Below, piece after piece: positions 1 through 8,000 of a stretch of 64,000 bases of DNA. Position 1 is the stretch's first letter. Every line of letters begins with the position of its first letter. The DNA lies in assembly GCF_014193255.1 (NCBI RefSeq), contig NZ_JACHZB010000006.1, forward strand, positions 1-64,000, given 5' to 3'. Position numbers and translations under genes: made by a program. The notes under the pieces were generated by a model, which ran no database searches, was not told the DNA's origin, and saw nothing but the letters and a program-made list of their open reading frames with translations. The DNA comes from Rhizobium sp. BK196. Lineage in GTDB: Bacteria; Pseudomonadota; Alphaproteobacteria; Rhizobiales; Rhizobiaceae.

Positions 1-330
1 CGCACGGCGCCCTCGTCGCGAGACCAGAAAGCTCGAGGGATCCAGTATCGTCGTGTCGATGCCATGATCGAGAAGAAAGCGGGCCAGCCAGAACCCATCA
101 TAGCCCGCCTCAAAACAGACACGCATGCGGCATGTGAGACCTTCCGACCAGACATCTCCTTCAATTTTTGCTTCGATTCTCGAAATCGCACCGAGCAACG
201 CGTCGGCATCACCACCGGCAATCGCCATTGTCTGGACCTTCTCGGAGCCAGGCAGCAAAAACCCAACGAGCCAAGTTCTCTGGCTCAATTCCAATGCAAT
301 ATAGCAGTCGTTGACGGCATCCGCGCTCAT
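1..330 (-). CDS. IS110-family transposase, N-terminal part (runs off left edge)
   Basis: Reading leftward from an ATG at 330, 110 codons stay open to the window edge. The product has the layout of the IS110 DEDD-type transposase N-terminus: an early IALELSQRTWLVGFLLPG segment, then CFEAGYDGFWLARFLLDHGI and DPSSFLVSRRGRRA, which in the family sits just before the KTDRLD motif. A GGAGG at 337-341 lies six bases upstream of this ATG; another ATG at 336 is too close to that ribosome site. The family recombines circular intermediates through a RuvC-like domain. The C-terminal serine region lies outside the window, so whether the gene is intact cannot be seen. A 6-bp stem (337-342 with 352-357) lies at the element's edge. 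Confidence 0.8.
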   Translation of the reverse strand, partial: MSADAVNDCYIALELSQRTWLVGFLLPGSEKVQTMAIAGGDADALLGAISRIEAKIEGDVWSEGLTCRMRVCFEAGYDGFWLARFLLDHGIDTTILDPSSFLVSRRGRRA

Positions 331-377
331 GGTCATCCTCCGTAGCGAAAGCGGAGGTCGAACTATCAAGCTCCGCG

Positions 378-588
378 GTGAGCTTGCATAGGATCTACAA
401 CGAGTTCCGGCCACACAGCGCGATCGGCAACAAGGTGCCGATTTTGCTCATGAACGGCTCATCGGCACCCCCGCCGACCTGAGCCTTAACCCCGGAAAAT
501 TCCAGCTCCCGCTGGCCCAAATTCGGGGTGCACTTCATAACCCCGGAAAATTCCAGCTCCCGCTGGCCTAAAAACGGGGAACACCTCA
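378..588 (+). mobile_element. IS3-family remnant: transposase C-terminus plus right end, right end present twice
   Basis: Codons 378-482 encode the end of an IS3-type integrase-core transposase, including YNEFRPHSAIGNKVP, and stop at 480-482. The sequence after the stop reads, on the other strand, as an IS-end-like inverted repeat starting TGAAGTGCACCCCG. This 51-base end unit occurs twice in tandem (487-537 and 538-588). The first 31 bases are identical and the rest is diverged. The remainder of the element is missing, so this is a scar and not a mobile IS. The right end faces the toxin/immunity scrap. Confidence 0.7.
487..588. repeat. 51-bp tandem duplication of an IS right end
   Basis: Two adjacent 51-base units (487-537 and 538-588) share an identical 31-base core beginning TAACCCCGGAAAATTCC. 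The last 20 bases differ at about eight positions. A diverged relative of the same end occurs in inverted orientation at 1308-1355. This suggests either two successive insertions of related IS copies, each leaving its right terminus, or slippage followed by drift. Confidence 0.75.
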
Positions 589-590
589 CG

Positions 591-713
591 GGAAATTGGT
601 ACGAGTTGCCAAATGGAGGAAAGGTAGGGGTCCGCGTTTCCGATAAATCTGGAGTGACCTTGGATATCGACATCCCGGGCTACCCAAAAGGATTTAAGGT
701 GCATCAGGAATGA
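591..713 (+). pseudogene. C-terminal tail of a probable polymorphic/contact-dependent toxin
   Basis: Forty codons immediately right of the IS end encode GNWYELPNGGKVGVRVSD, then KSGVTLDIDIPGYPKGFKVHQE, and a stop. The short GxWYELPNGGKVGVR...LDIDIPG pattern looks like the extreme end of modular toxins of the RHS, filamentous-haemagglutinin or CDI kind. The frame stays open through the IS end back to 483, but that part is IS sequence, so the toxin body is lost. The TGA overlaps the ATG of the next gene (ATGA at 710-713), the tight coupling expected of a toxin-immunity pair. The family call rests on remembered pattern and context, not on a catalytic motif. Confidence 0.45.
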
Positions 714-1063
714 ATATCGAGAAGAAGCATAAGTATTTTGACGTTTCGATTGGGGATTGGATAAAAAAAATCCCCAATGATCTTGAATTTGATGCGATTA
801 GCTTAAAAGATATAGCTAATGTTGGCCGTTTTGATTTTGAGCTGCCAAATGCAGACAGTGAAGAATTTGTGAGACTAGGCGTGTTGGAGCTCATAAAGGC
901 AGGCGCCAGCCCCGTCGTGCGCGGATCCGAAGCTGAATTCTGGGTAAAGTGTAATCACCTGGGAAATAATGCCGAGGAGATCGCTAGTAACATCGTGAAA
1001 AATTGGAAAAAATCTGGCGTTGATCCTGATGAAGAAGGTCTGTGGTTTGCTCAGGTGGATTGA
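710..1063 (+). CDS. Probable orphan immunity protein
   Basis: This is a 117-residue acidic, soluble protein without signal peptide or membrane segment. It begins MNIEKKHKYFDVSIGDWI and ends WFAQVD. Its ATG overlaps the stop of the preceding toxin tail by four bases (ATGA), with a CAGGA ribosome site just upstream. Size, acidity, coupling and obviously lower GC than the rest of the window are those of immunity proteins to polymorphic toxins. I do not recognise the exact family. Because the toxin body is gone, it would now be an orphan immunity gene, potentially protecting against a neighbour's toxin. Confidence 0.5.
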   Translation: MNIEKKHKYFDVSIGDWIKKIPNDLEFDAISLKDIANVGRFDFELPNADSEEFVRLGVLELIKAGASPVVRGSEAEFWVKCNHLGNNAEEIASNIVKNWKKSGVDPDEEGLWFAQVD

Positions 1064-1307
1064 GCACAACTGCAGGATTCATTCTACATCGCGGAAACGG
1101 GGTTTCTGCAGCTTTACAGGACACTGGGAAGAAGACGTAATTGTATTCAACATCCTTGATTCCCTGGTGGAACTTGATGGGGGTGAACAAATCAAACCAG
1201 TGAGCCTGGTAGAAAAAGACAACCAGTGTCCAATTGTGTTTGTTCCAACCTCAACATAACACACTGATCCTGGACGGCTGCATTTTGTGCAGCTGAAAGT
1301 GAATTGA
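1064..1307 (+). other. Low-GC scrap, possible remnant of another cassette gene
   Basis: This stretch between the immunity gene and the right IS end holds no convincing intact gene. A reading frame from 1020 to 1259 overlaps the immunity gene. In its second half it gives GFCSFTGHWEEDVIVFN and VELDGGEQIKPVSLVEK, which look protein-like and acidic, followed by a stop at 1257-1259. It may be the last part of a second immunity-type gene whose start was lost. No ribosome site supports the N-terminus, so it is not called as a gene. Confidence 0.3.
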
Positions 1308-1470
1308 TGAGGGGGGTGCCAAACTCTGGACCAGCGCAGGCTAGAGTTTTCCGTGCTTCATTCAGGGAGGCGGGTGGTTGTGTCTCCCGAATTATCAGCG
1401 AGATCGGCACCTTATTGCCGATGGCACCGTGTGGCCGGAACTCGTTATAGTCTACCCCGCGGGTCGTCAA
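1308..1470 (-). mobile_element. Inverted IS3-family remnant (transposase C-terminus and right end)
   Basis: Read leftward, codons from about 1470 give VDYNEFRPHGAIGNKVPISL, the same transposase C-terminus as at 378-482 but diverged. The downstream sequence ends in an IS-end-like repeat that on the plus strand begins TGAGGGGGGTGCC at 1308. No N-terminal part is present. With the element at 378-588 it forms an inward-facing pair of right ends bracketing the toxin-tail/immunity scrap. Confidence 0.65.
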
Positions 1471-1510
1471 GGCTCATGAACCAATGCTGGTTCAGGCACT
1501 CGGCGCAAAA

Positions 1511-1535
1511 GCGGCCGGGCATCACGCCCGGCCGC
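1511..1535 (-). terminator. Rho-independent terminator of the Bax-inhibitor-1 gene
   Basis: A perfect 10-bp stem (1511-1520 with 1526-1535, GCGGCCGGGC arm) closes a 5-base loop. On the minus strand it is followed by TTTT. It sits about 90 bases beyond the stop of the minus-strand gene at 1626. Confidence 0.8.
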
Positions 1536-1625
1536 TCCCTTTAGGGTGAGCACCCGGCCTGCCATCCTGTCACAGATCACAGACCAGGCGCCCTTGCGCT
1601 TCCATTGCCCCCAGAAGCGCAGTCC

Positions 1626-2342
1626 TTATTCCCGCTCGCCCGTGAAGTTGAGCAGAAGCTGGAAGATGTTGACGAAGTTCAGGTAGAGCGAGAGAGCGCC
1701 GAAGACGGCCAGCTTCTGGTTCGATTCCTGATCATAGTTTTCAGAATATTGTTCCTTGATATTCTGCGTGTCGTAGGCGGTGAGGCCGACGAAGACGACG
1801 ATGCCTATGACCGAGATCGCGAATTGCAGGGCAGACGAGCCAAGGAAGATGTTGACGATACCGGCAATGATGATGCCGAAGAGGCCCATCATCAGGAACG
1901 AACCCATCTTCGAGAGGTCACGCTTCGTCGTGTAGCCATAAAGGCTGATCGCGCCGAACATGGCAGCGGTGATGAAGAAGGTCTGCGCGATGCTCGTCTT
2001 GGTGAAGACCAGGAAGACGGAGGCGAGCGACAGGCCCATCACGGCGCAGAAGGCCCAGAAGGTCATCTGTGCGGTGCTCGACGACATCGATTGGATGCGG
2101 AACGAGAAGAAGAAGACAAAGGCGAGCGGCGCCAGCATCACCACCCACTTGAGCGGCGTTTGGAAGATCGGCACGTAAAGAGCTGGCGTCGAGCCGACGA
2201 TGAAGGCGACGATGCCGGTTATGACGAGGCCGAGCGCCATGTAGTTGTAGACGCGCAGCATGTGCTGGCGCAGGCCTTCGTCAAAAAGGACCTGCGTATT
2301 GGCGGCGGAGCCGGTACCATAGCGGGGATTGATCGGGTTCAT
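1626..2342 (-). CDS. Bax inhibitor-1 / YccA family membrane protein
   Basis: The 238-residue protein has about seven strongly hydrophobic helices after a short cytoplasmic N-terminus (MNPINPRYGTGSAANTQ). It carries the family's late region YDTQNIKEQY followed by GALSLYLNFVNIFQLLL, which fits the UPF0005/BI-1 signature. Members are inner-membrane proteins related to TMBIM calcium-leak channels; YccA in E. coli modulates FtsH. The role here is inferred from family only. Length is typical. It has its own terminator (1511-1535) and lies 20 bases downstream of the anti-sigma gene, so it could be read from the sigma-factor promoter. Confidence 0.9.
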   Translation of the reverse strand: MNPINPRYGTGSAANTQVLFDEGLRQHMLRVYNYMALGLVITGIVAFIVGSTPALYVPIFQTPLKWVVMLAPLAFVFFFSFRIQSMSSSTAQMTFWAFCAVMGLSLASVFLVFTKTSIAQTFFITAAMFGAISLYGYTTKRDLSKMGSFLMMGLFGIIIAGIVNIFLGSSALQFAISVIGIVVFVGLTAYDTQNIKEQYSENYDQESNQKLAVFGALSLYLNFVNIFQLLLNFTGERE

Positions 2343-2362
2343 GGCTGATCTCCTCGGTTGAA

Positions 2363-3130
2363 CTAGTAGAGTGATCGGGCAAGCCGTTCGGCTGCCTGAT
2401 CGAGATTGGTGCCGCCATTGTCGGCGATCAGCGCGTAGGCAACGTCACCGATTTGCCAGTAGGCGGCTTCTGTCTTTTCAAGTGCGATATGGCTGACCGC
2501 CTTCACCTCGAAGGCGCCAGGCCGGACCGCGAAGAGCGACAGGCGCTTGCCGTCGGCTTCCTCGATTGCCATTTCGACACTCGGCCCGAATTGCGACGGG
2601 AAGATCTGCACATCGGCAACCTTCCAGTCCTTCGGCAATTCGGGCATCACGATTGCGGTCGCAGCGCGGATATCCTCAGCACTGTAGGCCGGGGCCGTCT
2701 GCGACGGAATGGTTTCACGAAGGGCTGCCGTGCGATACGCGCGCACTGCATCCTCGACATAGGCAGGTGCCGGAACCGAAGCCGCGACTTCCGTTGCCGT
2801 AAAGGCGCCGAAGGAATTATGCGCCACCCAGCCGGCAGCAAGGAGAATACCAACAGCCGCGATACGCTGCATCGAGTGCAGTATGCGGCCGTAGGAAAGA
2901 CCGCGTTCCAGCCTGCGGGCAGCATCGCGTGTCTCGGCGCGGCCAAAGGCGCTTTCGCCTGCCAGCGCAAGCCGTAATTCACCCTTCATGCTAAGATCGG
3001 CCATGACCTTGGCGGCGATCGCCGGGTTCTCGGAAAGATAAGATTCCACCTGAATGCGCCGTGCGACATCGAGCTCGCCGTCAACATAGGCGTCGAGATC
3101 GGCATCGATGATCGGGTCAATCGCCTTCAT
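2363..3130 (-). CDS. Membrane anti-sigma factor for the adjacent ECF sigma factor
   Basis: A 255-residue protein starting MKAIDPIIDADLDAYVDGEL, the typical opening of alphaproteobacterial anti-sigma factors. A membrane helix around residues 90-110 (AAVGILLAAGWVAHNSF) separates a cytoplasmic sigma-binding part from a periplasmic C-terminal domain. No HxxxCxxC zinc motif is visible. The ATG at 3130 is chosen because GGAGGG lies at 3138-3143; an in-frame TTG at 3145 starts within that ribosome-site region. The start lies inside the end of the sigma gene (14-base overlap), so the two are translationally coupled. The extracytoplasmic signal is unknown. Confidence 0.82.
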   Translation of the reverse strand: MKAIDPIIDADLDAYVDGELDVARRIQVESYLSENPAIAAKVMADLSMKGELRLALAGESAFGRAETRDAARRLERGLSYGRILHSMQRIAAVGILLAAGWVAHNSFGAFTATEVAASVPAPAYVEDAVRAYRTAALRETIPSQTAPAYSAEDIRAATAIVMPELPKDWKVADVQIFPSQFGPSVEMAIEEADGKRLSLFAVRPGAFEVKAVSHIALEKTEAAYWQIGDVAYALIADNGGTNLDQAAERLARSLY

Positions 3131-3656
3131 TGCCGTTCCCTCCAACTAGTTTCAGATGCGCGATGCGTGGGCTCTTTTCTTCGAACTCGCGCAACTGGGC
3201 GCGGGCACGCGAAATGCGCGACATCAGCGTGCCGACAGGAATGCCGAGCGCATTGGCCGCTTCCTGATAGGACAGGTCCTCGATCGCCACGAGGTGCAGC
3301 GCTTCGCGCTGCTCTTCCGGCAGGTCAAAAAAGGCGTTGCGCACCTGCTGCAGGCGCACCGCATGTTCCTGTGCGGCCGGCAGCGACTGTTCCGCTTCGA
3401 CTGCCGCCTCATCATGGCGGCGCGTCAGCGAGCGGGCCTGCCGCACGCGGTCGATGTGGGCATTGTGTAGGATGGAAAGCAGCCAGGTGCGCAGGTTTCC
3501 GCCGCTGCGGAAGCTCTTGCGCTTCTCGAAGGCCCGGATCAGCGCATCGTGCACCAGATCCTCCGCCTCGTCCGAATTGCGCACCAGTGAGCGCGCGTAG
3601 CGGCGAAGCGCTGCGAGCTGACCGATGACATCGAAGGGGCGTTCTTTCCGTTCCAT
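3117..3656 (-). CDS. ECF (group 4) RNA polymerase sigma factor
   Basis: A 179-residue sigma-70-like protein with region 2 at about 15-80 (LVRNSDEAEDLVHDALIRAF, then LRTWLLSILHNAHIDRVRQ) and region 4 at about 110-165 (LPEEQREALHLVAIEDLSYQ, GIPVGTLMSRISRARAQLR). There is no N-terminal region 1, as in ECF factors. The frame is open another 76 codons upstream, but that part is low-complexity with no ribosome site, so MERKERPFDV at 3656 is taken as the start. A plausible autoregulatory ECF promoter ends seven bases before this ATG. The cognate anti-sigma gene follows with overlap. Confidence 0.9.
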   Translation of the reverse strand: MERKERPFDVIGQLAALRRYARSLVRNSDEAEDLVHDALIRAFEKRKSFRSGGNLRTWLLSILHNAHIDRVRQARSLTRRHDEAAVEAEQSLPAAQEHAVRLQQVRNAFFDLPEEQREALHLVAIEDLSYQEAANALGIPVGTLMSRISRARAQLREFEEKSPRIAHLKLVGGNGNEGD

Positions 3657-3663
3657 AATTGAG

Positions 3664-3691
3664 TATACGAAAGCCTCGCAGATTTTATTCC
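3664..3691 (-). promoter_or_regulatory. Candidate ECF-type autoregulatory promoter, possibly leaderless
   Basis: On the minus strand GGAATA (3686-3691) and CGTATA (3664-3669) are separated by 16 bases. GGAATAA-type -35 and CGT-type -10 elements with this spacing resemble ECF promoters. The -10 ends only seven bases before the ATG of the sigma gene, so transcription would start at or next to the start codon. Confidence 0.45.
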
Positions 3692-3804
3692 GTGTCAATT
3701 TAGATTTTTTGGAATCGGCCGGAAGGAGGCCCGTCATTTGTGCAAGGCCACAAGTTCCGCCGTTGCCACGGCGGAAGTGGTGTTTTGCCGGCCCGACACA
3801 AGGA

Positions 3805-5055
3805 TCAGCCCTTGGGCATGATCCCCGGCTGATCGGCAGGGAATTTCGCAATATCCTGGACACTGATATTGAGATGCTGGGCAACGAGCGCTGCCGGCGT
3901 ATGGGTCAGCCACGATGAAAGCCCGACTTCCTGATATTCAGCGACCTTGAACACAGCGACGAATTGCAAGTCGGTCTTGCCGGTATTCTCGATAATATGG
4001 CCCTGGCTCCTTTTGACATAGCCGATATCGCCGGGCCGGAAATCCGCTGTCTGACTGCGCGGGCCGGCATCGAACACCGTCATGCGGCCTTCACCTTTGA
4101 TCCAGTACTGCCATTCGTCGGCATTGGGATGCCAGTGCATTTCGCGCACCGCACCCGGCTTGATCGTCTCGATCGCCGCAGCGATCGTCTTGGAGACCTT
4201 GAAGCTGCTGCTGTCTGCCAGCTGGATCGTGCCCGACGCGTTCTGCTTCAGCGGCGCCGATGCCGTCAGCCTGTAGGTAAAGGGGTAGGGCGGCAGGCCC
4301 GCGGAAGAAACGGCTTCCTGGTCGGCTGAAAGCGGACCCGGTTCCTTGCCCTGAAAGATCCAGAGGTCCTGCAACGGGATGTTCTTGAAAGTGTCCTGCG
4401 GCACGCCGAAGTTCTTGGCAAGCAGCTCAGGCGATGTGTGCGCCAGCCAGTCGGTCAAGAGCAGCGTGCCATATTCGGACTGGTCGCCCTCGTCGAAGAC
4501 GATGACGAATTCGCAGCCTTCGGGTCCAAGTCCCTGCAGGGAATGCGGGTAACCGGCCGGAAAATACCAGAGATCGCCGGCCTCGACGTCCTGGACATAG
4601 GCGCGGCCCTGCGGATCGAGCACGGTCACACGGCAGCGGCCGTTGGTCATGATCGCCCATTCGGCAGCCCGGTGCCAATGCATCTCGCGGATGCCGCCGG
4701 GGCCGAGCCGCATATTGACGCCAGAAACGGCCTCGGAGATTGCGAAATCGGACTTGGTGACCTGCCGTGCCCAACCACCGTTCTGGATGCGTTTGGCCGC
4801 ATTGTTGAACGATCCCCAGAAGAGCTGCATATCGCCGACGTCGGTTGCCGGCGGGTTTTCGAAGGAAGGAAACTGGTCGTTGATGGTAGGGTTCTTCGGG
4901 CCTGGATCGGAAAGCCCGGCGGGATTGGCGTTGACAGCACCCTCAGCCGGCTGGTCGGGATTGCCGAAGCTTGCTGCGCGGGCGGCACCCGCTGCAAGGG
5001 CCGTTCCACCCATCGCTCCGAGGGCAAGCACGGTGCGTCTCGAAAGAGGTTCCAT
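3805..5055 (-). CDS. oxdC: Exported bicupin oxalate decarboxylase
   Basis: This 416-residue protein converts oxalate to formate and CO2 in characterised relatives. Two cupin domains each carry manganese ligands: HWHRAAEW with a later YPH near residue 165, and HWHPNADEW with QGH near residue 345. The active-site lid is DQSEYGT, keeping the Glu that distinguishes decarboxylases, although the usual SENS tetrad is SEYG. The N-terminus (SRRTVLALGAMGGTALAAG) is a Tat-like signal, so it probably acts in the periplasm. The ATG at 5055 has AAAGGA upstream; the longer frame would overlap the RND gene. It lies 32 bases after the RND pump gene on the same strand. Confidence 0.88.
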   Translation of the reverse strand: MEPLSRRTVLALGAMGGTALAAGAARAASFGNPDQPAEGAVNANPAGLSDPGPKNPTINDQFPSFENPPATDVGDMQLFWGSFNNAAKRIQNGGWARQVTKSDFAISEAVSGVNMRLGPGGIREMHWHRAAEWAIMTNGRCRVTVLDPQGRAYVQDVEAGDLWYFPAGYPHSLQGLGPEGCEFVIVFDEGDQSEYGTLLLTDWLAHTSPELLAKNFGVPQDTFKNIPLQDLWIFQGKEPGPLSADQEAVSSAGLPPYPFTYRLTASAPLKQNASGTIQLADSSSFKVSKTIAAAIETIKPGAVREMHWHPNADEWQYWIKGEGRMTVFDAGPRSQTADFRPGDIGYVKRSQGHIIENTGKTDLQFVAVFKVAEYQEVGLSSWLTHTPAALVAQHLNISVQDIAKFPADQPGIMPKG

Positions 5056-5087
5056 GATTTTAATCCTTTCACGTCGATTAAGAGGGA

Positions 5088-8000
5088 TCATTCCGGTTGG
5101 GCTTGGACTTGGGTTTGGGTTGGGGCGCTGACAGGCCGTCGTCGGCTGACGAATTGGCTCAGCTTTTCCAAGTAGAGGTAGACGACCGGGGTCGTGTAGA
5201 GCGTCATCAACTGGCTGATGAGCAGACCGCCAACCATGGCGTAACCAAGCGGTTGGCGCAGTTCAGAGCCGGTGCCGTGGCCCAGCATCAGCGGCAGGCC
5301 GGCAAGAAGTGCTGCCGATGTCGTCATGATGATCGGGCGGAAGCGCAGGAGGCAGGCCTGGCGGATCGCGTCTTCCGGCGACAGCCCTTGCTCACGCTGG
5401 GCGGCGATCGCGAAGTCGACGATCATGATGCCATTTTTCTTGACGATGCCGATCAAGAGGATCACCCCGATCAGCGCGATGACGGTAAAGTCGAAGCCGA
5501 AGGCCCACAGCATGGCGAGAGCACCGAGACCGGCAGAGGGAAGCGTCGACAGGATCGTCAGCGGATGGAAATAGCTCTCATAGAGCACGCCGAGGATCAG
5601 ATAGATCACGGCAATTGCCGCAAGCACCAGCAGCGGCTCGCTTGCCAGCGAGCTTTGATAGGCCTGCGCATTGCCCTGGAAGGTGCCGATGACGGTTGCC
5701 GGCTTGCCAAGATCGGTCTCCGCCTTGCTGATCGCGGCAACCGCCTGACTGAGTGCGGTGCCCTTGGTCAGGTTGAATGAGAGTGTGACGGCCGGGAACT
5801 GGCTCTGGTGGTTGACGGCAAGCACGGCCGTCGGTTCGGTCGTCTGCTTGACGAGCTGGTTTAAAGGAACCTCTTCGCCGGTCAACGGCGATTTGATATA
5901 GAGGCCATTGATCGCCAATGGGGAATTCTGGAACTGCGGAGCAAGTTCAAGAACCACATGATAGCTGTTCAGGTCGGTGAAATACTGGGTGACCTGGCGT
6001 TGGCCAAAGGCATCGTAAAGCGTGTTGTCGATCGTCTGCGGCTGGATGCCGAAGCGCGATGCCTGGTCGCGGTCGATTGTAAGCGTTACGGTGGCGCCGC
6101 CATTCTGCTGGTCGGTAGCGACATCGGTCAGCTCGGGCAGCGTCTTGAACTTGGCAAGCAGCTTGGCCGCCCAGTCGTCGAGTTCTCCGGCGTCGCCGTC
6201 CTGCAACGTATATTGGAACTGCGTGGCCGATGACCGACCTCCGACATTGATATCCTGCGCCGGCTGCAGGAAGAGCTCCGCACCCTGCATTTGAGCGAGC
6301 TTCGGGCGAAGCCTGTTGATGATCTCGCCTGCCGAGGCATCGCGCTGTTCCTCAGGTTTCAGCGTGATGAACATACGGCCGGTATTGACGGTTTGGCCGG
6401 CTCCACCGCCGACGGCCATGCCGACGCTTGCAACACCCGGATCGCTGGCGATGATGTTTCCAGCCTCGATCTGATGGCGCGACATTTCTGCGAAGGAAAT
6501 ATCCTGAGAGGATTCGAGGATGCCGGTGATGAGGCCGGTATCCTGGATCGGGAAGAAGCCCTTGGGAATATTGATAAACAGGAAGGCGGTTGACGCAAGC
6601 GAGGCGAGGAAGGCTGTCATCGTCAGCCGGTGGTGGCGCAGCGCTATAGCGAGTGTGTAGCGATAGGCGGCAAGAAGCCCGTCGAACGCCTTTTCGCTGA
6701 TGTTGTAGAGCCTGCCACGGCGAGCGTCTTTTTCCGGCTTCAGGAAGCGGGAGCTCATCATCGGCGTGATGGTCAGCGAGACGAGGGCCGAGACGACGAT
6801 CGTCATCGTCACGGTGATCGCGAATTCCCGGAACAGCCGGCCGACGATGCCGCCCATTAAAAGGAGCGGAATGAAGACGGCGACGAGCGAGATGCTGATC
6901 GAAATGATGGTGAAGCCAATTTCACGCGCGCCGTCGATCGCCGCTTGTTTCGGCGTTTTGTCCATCTCCATATGGCGATGGATGTTCTCGACCATGACGA
7001 TCGCATCGTCGACGACGAAACCGACAGCAATACTCAAGCCCATCAGCGAAAGGTTGTCGAGGCTGAAGCCCGCGACATACATCAATGCGAGTGTGGCAAG
7101 AAGTGCCAAGGGCACTGTCACGCTCGGGATCACCGTGACCCAGACGTTGCGCAGAAAGATGAAGATCACCATGACGACGAGAGCGATGGTGATGACGAGC
7201 GTCGTCTCGACGTCTGCTACCGATGCGCGGATCGTGGTCGTCCGGTCGCTGAGAATAGACAGGTGAATGGCGGCCGGCGCGATCGCCTGCAGCTGCGGCA
7301 GTGCAGCCCGGATCGCACCGACCGTATCGATGATATTGGCGCCCGGCAGCTTGAAGATCGGCAGGAGGATTGCCCGCTTGCCGTCGGCCCATGCGGCCAG
7401 CTGATTGTTTTCCGGCCCGTCGATCGCCTGGCCGATATCGCTGATGCGCACCGTCGCGCCGTTGCGATAGGCGACGATCGCATCGTTCCACGGGGCGGCC
7501 TTTAAGAGCTGGTCGTTGTCGTAGATCGTATAGGTGTGTTCCGCACCCTGTACGCTGCCCTTCGGCGCGTTGCTGGTGACGCCTGTTACGGCGCTGCGGA
7601 TATCCTCGAGCGAAAGCCCCATCTCGGCGATCTTGCCGGGATCGATCTGCAGGCGCACCGCCGGCTTCTGCTGGCCGAAGACAAGAACCTGCGAAACGCC
7701 ATCGAGCTGACTGATATGCTGGGCAAGCACGCTCTCGGCAAAGTCGTCGACTTGAGTCAGCGGCAGCGTGTCCGAAGTCATGGCGAGCACCATGACGGGC
7801 GGATCGGCGGGGTTGACCTTGCGATAGGTCGGCGGCGAAGGCAGGCCCGTCGGCAATTGCCCGCCGGCTGCGTTGATTGCAGTCTGCACGTCCTGGGCAG
7901 CGCTGTCGACGTCGCGCGAGAGGTCGAATTGCAGGGTGATCGCGCTCGAGCCGAGCGTGCTCGTCGAGGTCATCTGGGTGACGCCGGGAATTTGGCCGAA

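Noticed and set aside
1605..2348. Long plus-strand frame (247 codons) opposite the Bax-inhibitor-1 gene
   Set aside because: Composition is Arg/Glu/Asp-rich antisense read-through of a GC-rich membrane-protein gene; no ribosome site or domain.
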